Counted from the first letter of the stretch, positions 52,251-62,078 are shown. The stretch is 64,000 bases of DNA from DASPWW01 sp963756745 (GCA_963756745.1 CAVWOU010000009.1:248001-312000), one strand, 5' to 3'. Notes: generated from the letters alone by a model not told the origin. Program-made: numbers and translations.

Positions 52251-52860
52251 CGCCGGAGCCCGAGCCCGACGCGACGCGCGTCGATGTCGCAGGACTCGAG
52301 GCCCGAGCCGAGGAGGTCCTGGCCACCGTCCCCGCGTGGATCTGGGACGGCGAGACCCTCCCGGTCCCGGTCGAGGAGATCGCCGACTCCTGCTTCAGCC
52401 TGCTGGTCCGCGACGTCTCACCCGGTGAGATGTCCCGCCTCCCCGGGGCCCCGCCGCTCGACCCCGGCCAGGCCGTCTCCGGGCTGCTGCTCGCGAGCCG
52501 CGGCGAGATCTGGGTCAACGCCGACGAGGCCCGCGAGTGGCCCGGCCGCCGCCGCTTCACGATCTGCCACGAGCTCGGCCACTGGCGGCTCCACCGCACC
52601 GGCCAGGAGTCGCTCTTCTGCCGCTCGACGACGGTCGCGCCCGAGGAGCGCGACGTCGAGCCCGCGACCACCAAGCCGCCCGTGCCGATCACCGAGGAGG
52701 AGGCCAACGCCTTCGCCGCCGCGCTTCTGATGCCCGCGCGGCTAATCCGGGAGCACTATCCGCAGCGTCCGCGACCACGCCGAGATGTGCCGAGCTCTTC
52801 GGCGCATCCGGCGCGGCGATGGGCAAGCGCCTGCACGCCGTGATCGAGACCGGCGCCTGA
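52247..52860 (+). CDS. ImmA/IrrE-family metalloprotease (frameshifted near the end)
   Basis: The product, about 204 residues, has the zinc-binding HELGH at 108-112 in RFTICHELGHWRLHR, and the third ligand Glu in EEEANAFAAALLMP. This is the ImmA/IrrE family, which cleaves partner XRE-type repressors in response to damage or other signals. Two single-base shifts near 52775-52795 are needed to restore the C-terminus ELFGASGAAMGKRLHAVIE. GTG start overlaps the XRE stop. Confidence 0.88.
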
Positions 52861-52867
52861 CCGCGAG

Positions 52868-53050
52868 CTACCGGCTGCGGCTGTACGGCCGGCTCGGCAT
52901 CAGGAAGCCGCCGATAGCGATCATCGCAGTGATGGTCGCCCACAACGCGTAGCTGTTCCAGCCCCACTCGTTGTCGATCACGTTGATGATGATCGAGGCG
53001 GCGACGAGATAGACCGCGAGGGGCAGGTACTGCGTGAGCTTTCGCGCCAT
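52868..53050 (-). CDS. Small two-helix membrane protein
   Basis: The 60-residue product has two membrane helices (about residues 8-24 and 34-51) with a short WGW-containing loop. Its last base overlaps the stop of the next membrane gene. Nothing further is recognisable. Confidence 0.5.
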   Translation of the reverse strand: MARKLTQYLPLAVYLVAASIIINVIDNEWGWNSYALWATITAMIAIGGFLMPSRPYSRSR

Positions 53051-53310
53051 CAGGAAGAGAGTAATAGCTCGCCAAGCACCAACAGCAGGCCACCCGCGAG
53101 CCCGAGCAGGCTGAATCCGGTCACGGTCCTCCAGCGATCGGCCTCCGGGTCGTCGCGGTGTCTGAGGTACGCGACCAGCACGCCGAAAGCGCCGCCCACG
53201 CCTCCGGCCTGAAGCACCACCCCGATCTCCGGACTCGGGCTCAGCCCGGCAAGGATCAGCAGCATCACGAAGCCGATCGCGGCGACGGTGGCATGCACCT
53301 GTTCGTCCAT
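53050..53310 (-). CDS. Small membrane protein
   Basis: The 86-residue product has three hydrophobic segments (VHATVAAIGFVMLLILAGL, IGVVLQAGGVGGAFGVLVAY, GFSLLGLAGGLLLVLGELLL) with a polar loop HRDDPEADRWRTV. The internal ATG at 53310 is preferred to 53352, as upstream residues are Arg/His-rich. It is coupled to the 60-residue membrane protein downstream. Confidence 0.55.
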   Translation of the reverse strand: MDEQVHATVAAIGFVMLLILAGLSPSPEIGVVLQAGGVGGAFGVLVAYLRHRDDPEADRWRTVTGFSLLGLAGGLLLVLGELLLSS

Positions 53311-53354
53311 GGCCCGACCCAAGCGCAGCCGGCGTGCCCGGTGGTGCGTCATAT

Positions 53355-53563
53355 GTGCTGAGTCTGCCGACCCTCGAGGAACCGTCGCTGGAGCCCGCCG
53401 AGCGGGTCGTCTACGTCGAGCGCCAGACGAACACGCTGGCGGCCGTCGCTCTCACCCTGGCGCTGATGGGCTCGTCACCGACGCCTTCGAGGAGGCAGGA
53501 ACTCGAGTCAGCCGGCGCCCTACCCGCGCCGCTTCCCCGCGACCCGGATCGAGCCCCGCATGA
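53355..53563 (+). CDS. Possible small membrane protein (uncertain)
   Basis: A GTG-started frame gives LSLPTLEEPSLEPAERVVYV and ERQTNTLAAVALTLALMG, then, after a shift near 53470, LVTDAFEEAGTRVSRRP. It has the look of a short single-helix protein divergent from the membrane genes. The 3' end overlaps the convergent copper-type gene, and the frame shift is only inferred. Confidence 0.3.
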
Positions 53564-55211
53564 ACGGGTGGATGCGGCAGAAGTACGTGTAGGTCTTGCC
53601 GGGCTTGCTCAGCGGGGGCGTCGTGTAGACGTTCGAGCCGGTCGTCACCTCCGAGCTCGTGCCCTTCCCGAAGCCAAGCTGGCCCGAGTCGAACTTGATC
53701 GGCCCGCCCGCGAGCGGGTAACCGATCCCCGGGCCGCGGTTGCAGGGTGGCTTGCAGGACGTGACCGTGTGCCAGGCCTGCTCGGTCTGGGGCATCGTCG
53801 GCAGCGCGTCCTGGTTGGTGAAGGTGACGGTGTCGCCGGGCGCGATCGCGGGCGGGCGCATCAGAGCCGAGGAGAATCCCGAGCTCGCCGAGTAGCCGCC
53901 GGGTGAGCTCAGGAAGCCGTCGATCTGGATGCCCGACGAGGCGCTGCTCCCGGTGCTTCGAAGGTCTCGTGGATCGGGCAGGCCCAGCTTGTCGCGCGCC
54001 GGCCGATCGATGTTCTCGGGCAGGCGGCCGTGGGTGAGGGTCCCGCCCTTCTCGTACATCTTCTTCACGGCCTTGCGATCCTCGAACGGGTCCTTGGCCC
54101 TCGGGTCGCCGGCGCTGGCGACGAACAGCGGGAGGATCCCCATCGACTCGTACCACGACGCCCGCTTGACGTTGTAGGTGGCGTCGATCGAGACCGTGTC
54201 GCCGCCCTTCAGGTCGATCCGCCAGCCCCGCCTCGTGGCCTCCATGCTCACGTCCCAGCTCACGGCGCCGGCCTGATCGTAGTAGTGCGCATCGGAGCGG
54301 AACAGCTTCTTCACCTCCGAGCGCCGGTCGCCGTCGACCTCTCCGGCGTCGGGGCCGTCCCGGGCGACCTCGAGGTCGACGTGGAGCCCGCCGGGATGGA
54401 GATGACCCGCGCCGGACACCAGGGTCGCTCCGCCGTCCGGAACCGTCCACTCGCGAGCGGGGCTGATCTTGCGCCGCTCCTCGAACCCCGGCGCCGCCGG
54501 GTCGTCCGGGACCTCGTCCGGGAACACGTACTTGCCGTCCCCGTCCGGGTCGAACCCCCGCTCGGCGTCGAACACGGGGTAGATCTGCGGCCGTCCGGCA
54601 ACGTCGAGCCACTGGATCTTGCCCGGCTGAATGCCGGCGCCCGAGGGGCTGTCCGCGGGGACCCAGTCGATCTCCCAGGTGACGTATACCTGCCGCCCGC
54701 CGGCGGCGGTCAGGTTGTGGATCATGTAGTTGAGCCCCCAGTTGGCGTCGCCGCCGACCTTGAGCCCGTAGCCCTGGGGCAGGGTCGCGATCGTCTTCTC
54801 CTCGCCGGAGGCGAACGTCGGGCCGTCCGGCCCGATCCAGACCACGTGGTGGAGGTGCAGGTCCCACACGCTCGGGGTCACCAGCTCGCCGCCCGGCTTG
54901 ATCTCCGCCATGCTGGGCTTGAACCGCGTCACGTAGCCCTCGGCCGCGGAGCCGGGGCTGAACACGCCCGCGCCGCCCGGGCCGCGGACCACCTCCGCGT
55001 TGGGGCAGGTCTTGGTGGCGCCGACCAGGTTCAGGTTCTGGCCCGGGTGGATGGTGATCGCGTCCGTGCGGCAGCTGTAGGTGGTCGTGTCCGGGTAGCT
55101 CGCCGGGCTCAAGACCTTGTTCTTCGCGCCGGCGCTCGCCGGCAGGGCGAGCCCGATCAACGCCAATATCACCGGGAACGCGGCACGCGAAACGAATTGC
55201 CCGGGACGCAT
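53520..55211 (-). CDS. Secreted copper-type (cupredoxin-like) multidomain protein
   Basis: The 563-residue product has a signal peptide (AAFPVILALIGLALPASAGA). The C-terminal 150 residues look like a plastocyanin-type domain: PGDTVTFTNQDALPTMPQ, AWHTVTSCKPPC and the blue-copper ligand cluster YFCRIHPFMRG (Cys-His-Met with the upstream His). The first 300 residues contain His-rich pairs (VWDLHLHHVVW, GAGHLHPGGLHVDLEV) like those of copper monooxygenase-type folds. The internal ATG at 55211 is used since GGAGG precedes it. It probably binds copper outside the cell; an enzymatic role is speculative. Confidence 0.75.
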   Translation of the reverse strand: MRPGQFVSRAAFPVILALIGLALPASAGAKNKVLSPASYPDTTTYSCRTDAITIHPGQNLNLVGATKTCPNAEVVRGPGGAGVFSPGSAAEGYVTRFKPSMAEIKPGGELVTPSVWDLHLHHVVWIGPDGPTFASGEEKTIATLPQGYGLKVGGDANWGLNYMIHNLTAAGGRQVYVTWEIDWVPADSPSGAGIQPGKIQWLDVAGRPQIYPVFDAERGFDPDGDGKYVFPDEVPDDPAAPGFEERRKISPAREWTVPDGGATLVSGAGHLHPGGLHVDLEVARDGPDAGEVDGDRRSEVKKLFRSDAHYYDQAGAVSWDVSMEATRRGWRIDLKGGDTVSIDATYNVKRASWYESMGILPLFVASAGDPRAKDPFEDRKAVKKMYEKGGTLTHGRLPENIDRPARDKLGLPDPRDLRSTGSSASSGIQIDGFLSSPGGYSASSGFSSALMRPPAIAPGDTVTFTNQDALPTMPQTEQAWHTVTSCKPPCNRGPGIGYPLAGGPIKFDSGQLGFGKGTSSEVTTGSNVYTTPPLSKPGKTYTYFCRIHPFMRGSIRVAGKRRG

Positions 55212-55365
55212 CGACCTCCTCCCAGTGGAATGCCCCCCGTTAGAACGAAGCATACTTGCCCCGAACCGGCCCGTACACGACGCCCGGGCGCAGTCCGCTA
55301 CATCGTCGCGACCCTCAACGCGAGCGTGGTGTCAGGAATAGTCGGGCGGCCCCGACTCACACACC

Positions 55366-56628
55366 ATGCGAACCGAACTACAGCTCGGATACGACCTGAT
55401 CGCGGTCGAGCACGAGGACACGGTCCACGCCCTGCTCGAGCTCACCGCCCCCGCAGGCCCCGACTCGACGGACCGGCCCCCCGCCGGCCTGCAGGTCGTC
55501 CTCGACCGAAGCGGGTCGATGGGCGGAGGTCAGCTCGTGGCCGCGCTGCAAGCGATCGACTCGCTCGTCGCGCGACTGCGCCCCGAGGACCGGTTCGGGC
55601 TCGTGATGTTCGACTCCGAGGTATCGGTGCCGGTGCCGTCGGGTCCGCTTGGAGATGGCTCGAGCGTCCGTGGAGCGCTGCCCATGATCCATCCCGGCAG
55701 CACCACCAACCTCTCCGGTGGACTCCTGCGCGGCATCCAGGAGGCCCACCGGGCCGCCGACGGCGACGGGACCACCCTGGTGCTGCTGTCCGATGGCCAC
55801 GCCAACGAGGGCGTGACGGATCACCGGCAGCTCGAGCAGTTCGCTTCGGGAGCACGGCGGGCGGGCATCGGTACCTCGACGATCGGCATCGGGCTCGGCT
55901 ACGACGAGGACCTGCTCGCCGCGATCGCGAACGGCGGCGGCGGCAACGCCAGCTTCGCCGAGCACGGCGACGAGGCCGGGGCGGCGCTCTCGTCCGAGGT
56001 CGACGAGCTGCTCGACCAGGCCGTGCAGGCGGCGAACCTCACCGTCCGCCCGTCGGATGATGTCTCGGCCGTGCGCCTCTTCAACGACCTTCCGGCCACC
56101 GCCGTCGCGGGCGGATTCATGGTCGAGCTCGGCGACATGTACGCCGGCGAGACGCGCCGCGTCCTGCTCGAGATCGACGTCCCGGCGCTGGGCGAGCTCG
56201 GCCTGACGAAGGTCTGCGAGCTGGAGCTCCGCTGGGTCGAGATCGCTTCCATGCAGAGCCGGCTGGCCACGATCCCGGTCTCGATCAACGTGGTGCCGGG
56301 CGACGAGGCGGCCGGGCGCTCGGAGAACCCCGAGGTCGAGGTAGAGCTCGCGTTCCAGCGCGCCCAGCGCGCAAAGCGGGATGCGACGGATGCGCTGCAC
56401 GACGGCGACGTCGAGACGGCGAGCTCGCTCTACCGGGACGCCTCCCTGGACCTACGAAGCGCCAACGTCGCGGCGCCGCCCGACACCGCATCGGAGCTGG
56501 CCGCCGAGGCCTCGCTGCTCGAGGATCTCGCCGACCGCGCCGAGCTCGATGCGATGAGCGTCCGCAAGCAGGCCCGCGCCGACTACCACATGAAGGCCCG
56601 CCGCCGCGGGCGGCGGCCACGACGCTGA
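55366..56628 (+). CDS. von Willebrand factor A domain protein
   Basis: The 420-residue product has a vWA domain (about residues 40-230) with the MIDAS motif LDRSGSMGGGQ, the conserved Thr in STTNLSGGLLRG and the Asp in VLLSDGHANEGV. A beta-sandwich and a helical C-terminal part follow, with NPEVEVELAFQRAQRAKRDATDALHDGD. There is no signal peptide. Relatives are chloride-channel-accessory-like or TerY-like proteins. Metal-dependent protein binding is the expected activity. Confidence 0.9.
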   Translation: MRTELQLGYDLIAVEHEDTVHALLELTAPAGPDSTDRPPAGLQVVLDRSGSMGGGQLVAALQAIDSLVARLRPEDRFGLVMFDSEVSVPVPSGPLGDGSSVRGALPMIHPGSTTNLSGGLLRGIQEAHRAADGDGTTLVLLSDGHANEGVTDHRQLEQFASGARRAGIGTSTIGIGLGYDEDLLAAIANGGGGNASFAEHGDEAGAALSSEVDELLDQAVQAANLTVRPSDDVSAVRLFNDLPATAVAGGFMVELGDMYAGETRRVLLEIDVPALGELGLTKVCELELRWVEIASMQSRLATIPVSINVVPGDEAAGRSENPEVEVELAFQRAQRAKRDATDALHDGDVETASSLYRDASLDLRSANVAAPPDTASELAAEASLLEDLADRAELDAMSVRKQARADYHMKARRRGRRPRR

Positions 56629-56640
56629 GGACCCGTCTCA

Positions 56641-57162
56641 ATGCATTCCCCCACCGAGGCGTACTTCGCGTACGGGTCGAACCTCAACATCACCGACATG
56701 CGGGCACGCTGCCTCGATGCCCGTCCGGGCGTGCCGGCGCGCCTCGAGGGATGGCGACTCACCTTCCGCGGCGTCGCCGACATCGAGCCCGCCGAGGGCC
56801 GGACCGTCCACGGGGCGCTCTGGTGGCTGAGCCCTCGAGACATCCGGGCGCTCGACCGCTACGAGGGCGCCCCCTCGAACTATCGTCGCCAAATCATCGA
56901 GGTCAAGACCGGCGAGGGTCGACTGACCGCGATGACCTACGTGATGACGCATGGCGACTACCTCGGGCTGCCCTCCCCGTGGTACCTGGGCCGGATCGAG
57001 ACCGGCTTCGAGGAGTGGGGACTGCCGCGCTCGGAGCTGCTCCGGGCGCTTCGGGAAACGCACGCCGAGCTCGCGGACCTGGGCGTCGAGGACTATCGGC
57101 CGGACGGCCGCAAGCGAATGAGGGCGGTGCTCGCGGACGCGCCATCCGCCCGTGTCAGGTAA
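56641..57162 (+). CDS. Gamma-glutamylcyclotransferase-like protein
   Basis: The 173-residue product opens with the family motif YFAYGSNLNITDMRARC, has VHGALWWLSPRDIRALDRYEGAPSNYRR (with the conserved Glu of the fold) and ends with a helix. Enzymes of this fold release 5-oxoproline from gamma-glutamyl peptides. It lies 12 bp downstream of the vWA gene and may be co-transcribed. Confidence 0.88.
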   Translation: MHSPTEAYFAYGSNLNITDMRARCLDARPGVPARLEGWRLTFRGVADIEPAEGRTVHGALWWLSPRDIRALDRYEGAPSNYRRQIIEVKTGEGRLTAMTYVMTHGDYLGLPSPWYLGRIETGFEEWGLPRSELLRALRETHAELADLGVEDYRPDGRKRMRAVLADAPSARVR

Positions 57163-57188
57163 GCCCGCCTGGGCCCGACTCCCTTGGC

Positions 57189-57870
57189 GTGGCCCGACCC
57201 CGGCTCTACATCAGCCACGCCCCGGAGCTCGACCGCATGAGCGCGCTCGAGTTCGGCCGCGTGGACGATGGAATCCACAGCGAGAACTGGCGTCCGCTCG
57301 GCGAGCACTTCGCGTTCCTGCACAACGGGCCCCCGCCCGCCGGTCGGGTCATCGGCTTCTCCGTCCACGACCTCGCCGAGTTCGACGAAGAGGCCGCCGA
57401 GGTGGCGCCGATCTGGCAACCGCCGCTGTTCGACGCTCCGCAGCTCGGGCTGACCGCCGCCAGCGCGGGCGAGATCGTGATCGCCACCCGGTCTCTTTAC
57501 GGAGACCAGCCTTCGATCAACCGCTTCCTGTTCAACCGCGCGGCGGGCGAAACCGGTGAGGAGGCGCTGGGGGCCTGGCTCGCGTGCCTTCAGTCCGGTG
57601 ACCCGATGGCCCACTTCGGGCTCGGTTACACGCTGTACGAGCTCGGCCGCTTCCACGAGGCGTATCGGCACCTCCGCTACTACGTCGAGATCTCGCCCGC
57701 GCACCCGTGGAACTGGCGCTGGCTCGGCGATCGCGTGCGAGGCGATCGGCGAAACCGCCGAGGCGCGGCGGGCCTACGAGCGCGCGATCGAGCTCGAGGA
57801 GGCGGGTGAGGAGGAGACGGACGCGATGGAGCTCCTGGCCCGCCTGGTCAACGGCGACAGCGCGAGGTGA
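57189..57870 (+). CDS. TPR-containing hypothetical protein (frameshifted)
   Basis: The product, about 226 residues, has a beta-rich N-terminal domain (GEHFAFLHNGPPPAGRVIGFSVHDLAEFD, APQLGLTAASAGEIVIATRSL) and two C-terminal TPR-like helix pairs (AHFGLGYTLYELGRFHEAYRHLRYYVEI, GETAEARRAYERAIELEEAGEEE). One extra base near 57735 breaks the frame. It starts at a GTG 26 bp after the cyclotransferase gene. No function recognised. Confidence 0.65.
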
Positions 57871-58617
57871 TCAGCTGCCTGGTCCTGCGGCTCGAACAGC
57901 TTCGCCAGCGCCGGCTCCTCGCCCTTGGCCCGCGGCGGGAACGTCTTCAGCCCCACGCCCTCGAGCTCGCCTGTGTCGGGATGACGCGCGAAGCGCGGCA
58001 GCAGCTGTTTGAACCACCGGCTCGCATCGCCCGCGGCGCCCGCTGCGCCGCAAGCGTGGCCCCGACGACCAGATCGGCGACCTGGAGCCCGAGCGAGAAG
58101 TGGGACGGCCCGAGCAGCAGGCTGTCGACGATTCGATCCAGCTCCGCGAACGGGGTGCCCTCGCGCTGAAGCCGGTCGAAGAACCTCCGCATCCGATCGT
58201 CCACCTCGCGCCGCCGGCTGTCGAGGATGATCACGCCGTGCGAGTCCTCGCGCGCGAGGAAGCGCTGGAAGCGCTCCGCGAGGAAGGTGAGCGCGGTGGC
58301 GTAGGTGTCCTCGGCGGAGGCGAACAGCTTCGGATGCGGCTTCCCTGCCGGCGAGCGGTCGCAGGACGGTAACGAAGCAGATCAGCGGCGCCGACGCGAG
58401 CTCCGCGTACACCGCATCGGCCAGCGCCGGCGGCACCTCGCCGGTCTTGGTCCCGTGCCACTTGACCTCCTTGTCGAGCGGCCAGCCGTGCTCGCGCCAG
58501 CGCATGGTCCCAGCGCTGCCGCAGCGGATCCCACTCGTCAGCCCGGATCGCGACGCCGCCGACGGCGAACATCGCCTCGTCGGGCTTGCCGGACTCGTCG
58601 AGGAAGAGCAGGTGCAT
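57871..58617 (-). pseudogene. DUF3800 protein (several frameshifts)
   Basis: The assembled product, about 245 residues, starts MHLLFLDESGKPDEAMFAVG, the DUF3800 hallmark, in which DESG supplies the first acidic residue of an RNase-H-like fold. Later pieces are WPLDKEVKWHGTK, DTYATALTFLAERF, HGVIILDSRRREVDDRMRRFF and GPSHFSLGLQVADLVVGA, all standard for the family. At least three frame changes are needed. DUF3800 proteins often sit in defence or mobile regions and may be nucleases. The gene converges on the TPR gene, directly beside the helicase operon. Confidence 0.75.
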
Positions 58618-58740
58618 CGGTGCCCGTCAATTCTCCGTGATCTCGGCCGCCTGGACCGCTGCGCCGTTGAGCGCTTCCTCACTCGAGCTCCGACACAGCC
58701 CCAGCGCACCCCCCGCCTGAATACCACCGTCAGAACCCCT

Positions 58741-61530
58741 ACGGCCGGGCGCCGACCTCGAAGGCGAAAGCCAAGCTGTCTTCGCGGCCTCCGCGGGGAG
58801 CTCGACGCGCTCCGGATGTCGTCGATCTCGGCCTCGTCCAGTTCGTGTCGGCGCCCATCACGACCTGGAACCAGCGCTCGCGGTCCCGGACGACGCGATA
58901 CATCTTTTCGTCTTGGGTTTTCGCGATGTAGGGCAGGGCGATCTCGATCGGCTCGTCGAGGCGTCTCGCCCTTTGAGCCCAGGCGGTCGACTCGTCCGGT
59001 TCGTTGCTCGAGCGTGCTGGGATTCCAGTCAAGGTCGTGGTGAATGACATGTCGGCAGTCGTGGTGAAGGTCGACACCCTCCGCCAGGACCTGGGACGCG
59101 ACCAGGATCTCCGGTAGGCAGAGGGGAGTTGAAGGCGAGCATCAGTCGCCGACGCGTTTCGTGCTTGACCTCGCCGTTAGCGAGCCGTACCGTGGCAATA
59201 AGCTGCTCGAGTCGCCGCGGCACCCTCCTCGGCCAGATCACTTGCGTCGGCGTAGTAACCGGCTGTCTGGATGCGTCGAGGGCTCCATCAGCTGGTCCCG
59301 CTGCCCTCGACCAGGCCGTCCATGTAGTCGACGAAGTCTTCGAGCCGAGCTCCGCAGGCGGCGCGCCACCGAGACCCTTTCTGGTCGAGCATCGCTCGGA
59401 CCCCTCGGCCCGTCCCTGAACCGGGTGCGCCATAACGGGCTAGAACGACCGGGGATCGGAGGTAGCGAAGAAGGAGTCGTGAGCTCGTCCGCTGTGCTCG
59501 TCGAGCGTCCTGCACGCGCGCGAGCGATTGGCTCAGCTCTCCTCTACGCAGCTCCGTGAACCGGAGACTGTCCTCTCGTCCGCTCCGCTCAAACCGGCGG
59601 CTCAAGCGTCTGGATCGTGCTGGCGCATCTCGCCGGGCGAACATTGAACTCTCGGACGACATGGGTCCAGAGTTCATCCTCGATTGCCCGCGAGATATGC
59701 CGGCGAAGCGCCGAGCCCGTTGCCCGGAAATGACAGAACACGACCACCTTCTCGCCCTGCGCGCCAGAGCTCCCGAACGCGCTCGACTGTCGGGCTCGAT
59801 CTTCGGATGGGCGGCGCGAGCCTTCGCGTCGTCGCGGGGTAGCGCGTCCTGTGATCGCGCCGATGTACCAGCGGACTCGCTATCGCTGCGTCGATTGCGC
59901 CCCGGTGCCCTCTCCTCATCGACCGCCAGCGCCGCGACGCGTATCCAGATACGCCTCGTACGAAGAGCAGATGCCGTCGGCGAAAAGCGCTCGGGCCCGT
60001 CGCGGGAATGTCCCAGACCGTTGCGCCGCGCGGAACGCGACCTGGGCCCGCGCCGCGAGGAGGAAGGGAAGAAGAGTCCCGCTGCCGACGTCCAGGCCCG
60101 TCCGGGGACCCTTGGGCACCGATCTCCGGCACCCCGGAAGTAGTGGCGCCGCGCCGTCCCGTCTCGTGTACTTGTCGGGCTTGCGATGACGGATCACCCA
60201 AGCGCTTGAGTGCCGCTCAGCCCGTCCCGCGCCTTGAGGGCTGTCGCCGAACGCTCGCCGGACACGCGCGGCCGCTCGCCGAGCTCTCGGTCGGCGATTC
60301 GGCAGCCCACCAATCATTCGGTGAGGTCCGGCCACGTCTTGCGGGCGCAGCCGTCCCCAAGCGCGGTCGAGCGTCGCCATGGCTGCCTGTGCTGCGCTGA
60401 GCTTGCTTGCCGAGATGCATCGATCTCGTCTCGAAACTTCTCGCGTTCTGCCCGGCAAGGTCGCCAGTTGACGCCAGCAGAAGCGCGAAAGGACCTGAAG
60501 CAACTCGTGGTGTCCAAGCTGGAACGGGGTGGCGGTCAAGAACAGCATGCGATCGAAGCGTCCGTAGAGGGCGCCGGGGCTCTCGCCGCCGCCTTCCTCC
60601 TCGTTCAGGAACAGCTGCGAGAGCTGCGCTCCTGGGTTCTTCGCATGATGGGCCTCATCCAGGATCAGAGAGTGGCGCTCGGAACTGCGCGTGACTCAAG
60701 CCAGTCTCCACAGGGCCTTGATTGCCCTGTCGATCTGCCTGCAGGCCTCACGGATCTTCTCGTTCGAGCTTGCTGCGGTTGTTGGAAGCTTCTCAAGGGC
60801 CTCCCGAACGGCTCGAGAGTCCAGTCGATCGATCGTCTCGAAGGGCTTCGGGAACCGGATCGTCAGTCAGTCCAGGTCGTGCTGACGGGCGATCGCCTGC
60901 CAACGGTGAGTAGGGAGCACTCGAGCAGCGCTCGAACAAGCCGGGCTCGAACCGAGTCCAGATCGCGCAGCGCGAATGACCCGGGCGCCCCACTTTCCGA
61001 CTGCGCGCGTGCTCCCTGCCATGCTGCGCCGCCTGTAGTAGGGCCTGCCGTACGACCGCGAGCTTGACCCATGGATCCCTGCAGTTGCAGCTCCGAACGC
61101 ACCGTTCTTCAGGAAGATGATTTGCGCTCGGCTGCAGCCGGGCGTCGTCGATCAGCTTGAGGAACTCGACCCCTCGATCGGCCGCTCGCACTGCTGGCGG
61201 GGGGCCTTCGATGTAGAGCTCCTGGAACACCTCCCAATCAAGCGGCCACTTCTCACGCAGCGCGGGCGGAACCATGATCACCACGGGACCCGCCTACGGG
61301 TTCTCGATTGCGACGCTCGCAGCCACGGCCAGCGCGGTGTAGGTCTTCCCCATGCCGACCTCGTCGGCGAGGACTGGCCCCGGCTTCTCTAACCGCGCAG
61401 GATTTCCTCTGCGGTACGCATTTGTCGACGCGACTGGTTGCTCGCAGCGATTGCCGAACCTCCTCCATCTGATCCCCGGCCGTAGCGAGCAAGTCGACCT
61501 TCCCTGAGAACTGCCACTTCGTCAGCGTCC
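58741..61530 (-). pseudogene. SNF2-like DEAD/DEAH helicase (many frameshifts)
   Basis: Pieces on the minus strand assemble into a superfamily 2 helicase of about 900 residues. Motif I is PVLADEVGMGKTYTALAVAA (near 61350), followed by VIMVPPALREKWPLDW, motif II HSLILDEAHHAKNPG (near 60670), motif III RMLFLTATPFQLGHHELL (near 60540), then GEKVVVFCHFRATGSALRRH (near 59740), VASQVLAEGVDLHHDCRHVI (near 59080) and motif VI TLEQRTGRVDRLG (near 58990). An AAGGAGG ribosome site lies just before 61530, but the start codon is unclear (CTG or altered). It is the third gene of an operon and the likely motor of a defence or repair system. Confidence 0.75.
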
Positions 61531-61704
61531 CGCCTCCTTAAACGCTGCGTCCACGTATCGATCGAGCGCTGGATCGCGAGATGGCTGCGGACGAATTTCG
61601 TCCAGGATGGACGTCATCGCAGTGCTGCACTCTGCGATTGAGATCGCGCCCTTGACCGGCTTCCATTCGACACGCGAAAGGATCAGCGCGAGCTCGGCCA
61701 TCAT
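61522..61704 (-). CDS. Small protein upstream of the helicase
   Basis: The 60-residue product reads AELALILSRVEWKPVKGAIS, then SILDEIRPQPSRDPALDRYVDAAFKEAGR. Its ATG overlaps the upstream gene's TGA, and its 3' end carries the helicase ribosome site. It may be a true small subunit, or the N-terminal end of the helicase separated by an indel near 61522. It has no known motif. Confidence 0.5.
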   Translation of the reverse strand: MMAELALILSRVEWKPVKGAISIAECSTAMTSILDEIRPQPSRDPALDRYVDAAFKEAGR

Positions 61705-62078
61705 GCAAATGCTCGCTCGCGCTCGTTCATTCGGTCCTCTTCGACGGCACGGTCAGCGGCTTCCGCTAAGCCGACAGGCCCGAACGGCCCGCGAAGACGC
61801 CGGTCAAGCGCATCAGGATGCGAGATGGGCTGATCGAGTTTGCGCTTAAGTCCCTCAAGCGCATAGGACACTCGGCGCGTGCGCTGAAGCATGAACTCGG
61901 AGGTGTCTACTCGCTTAAGCGGGTCCAGCTCTGGCCGTAGCGGGGGCGTGTCGGGGCCCTCATTCCCCAGACGGCGCTTGACGAGCCGGCGCAGAAGGTC
62001 TTGGAGTCGACCTCCGACGGCCAGTATACTGAACGTCAGTGGTAAGACGCTGCGGCGTGCGTCGCCCTGGTCATCCAT
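61701..62078 (-). CDS. Hypothetical first gene of the helicase operon
   Basis: The 125-residue basic helical product includes LPLTFSILAVGGRLQDLLRRLVKRRL, SEFMLQRTRRVSYALEGLKRKL and a C-terminal helix ending AEAADRAVEEDRMNERERAFA. The ATG at 62078 is preferred, since residues before it look random. It lies immediately beside the composition change at about 62.15 kb, so its promoter may have been lost or replaced. Function unknown. Confidence 0.5.
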   Translation of the reverse strand: MDDQGDARRSVLPLTFSILAVGGRLQDLLRRLVKRRLGNEGPDTPPLRPELDPLKRVDTSEFMLQRTRRVSYALEGLKRKLDQPISHPDALDRRLRGPFGPVGLAEAADRAVEEDRMNERERAFA

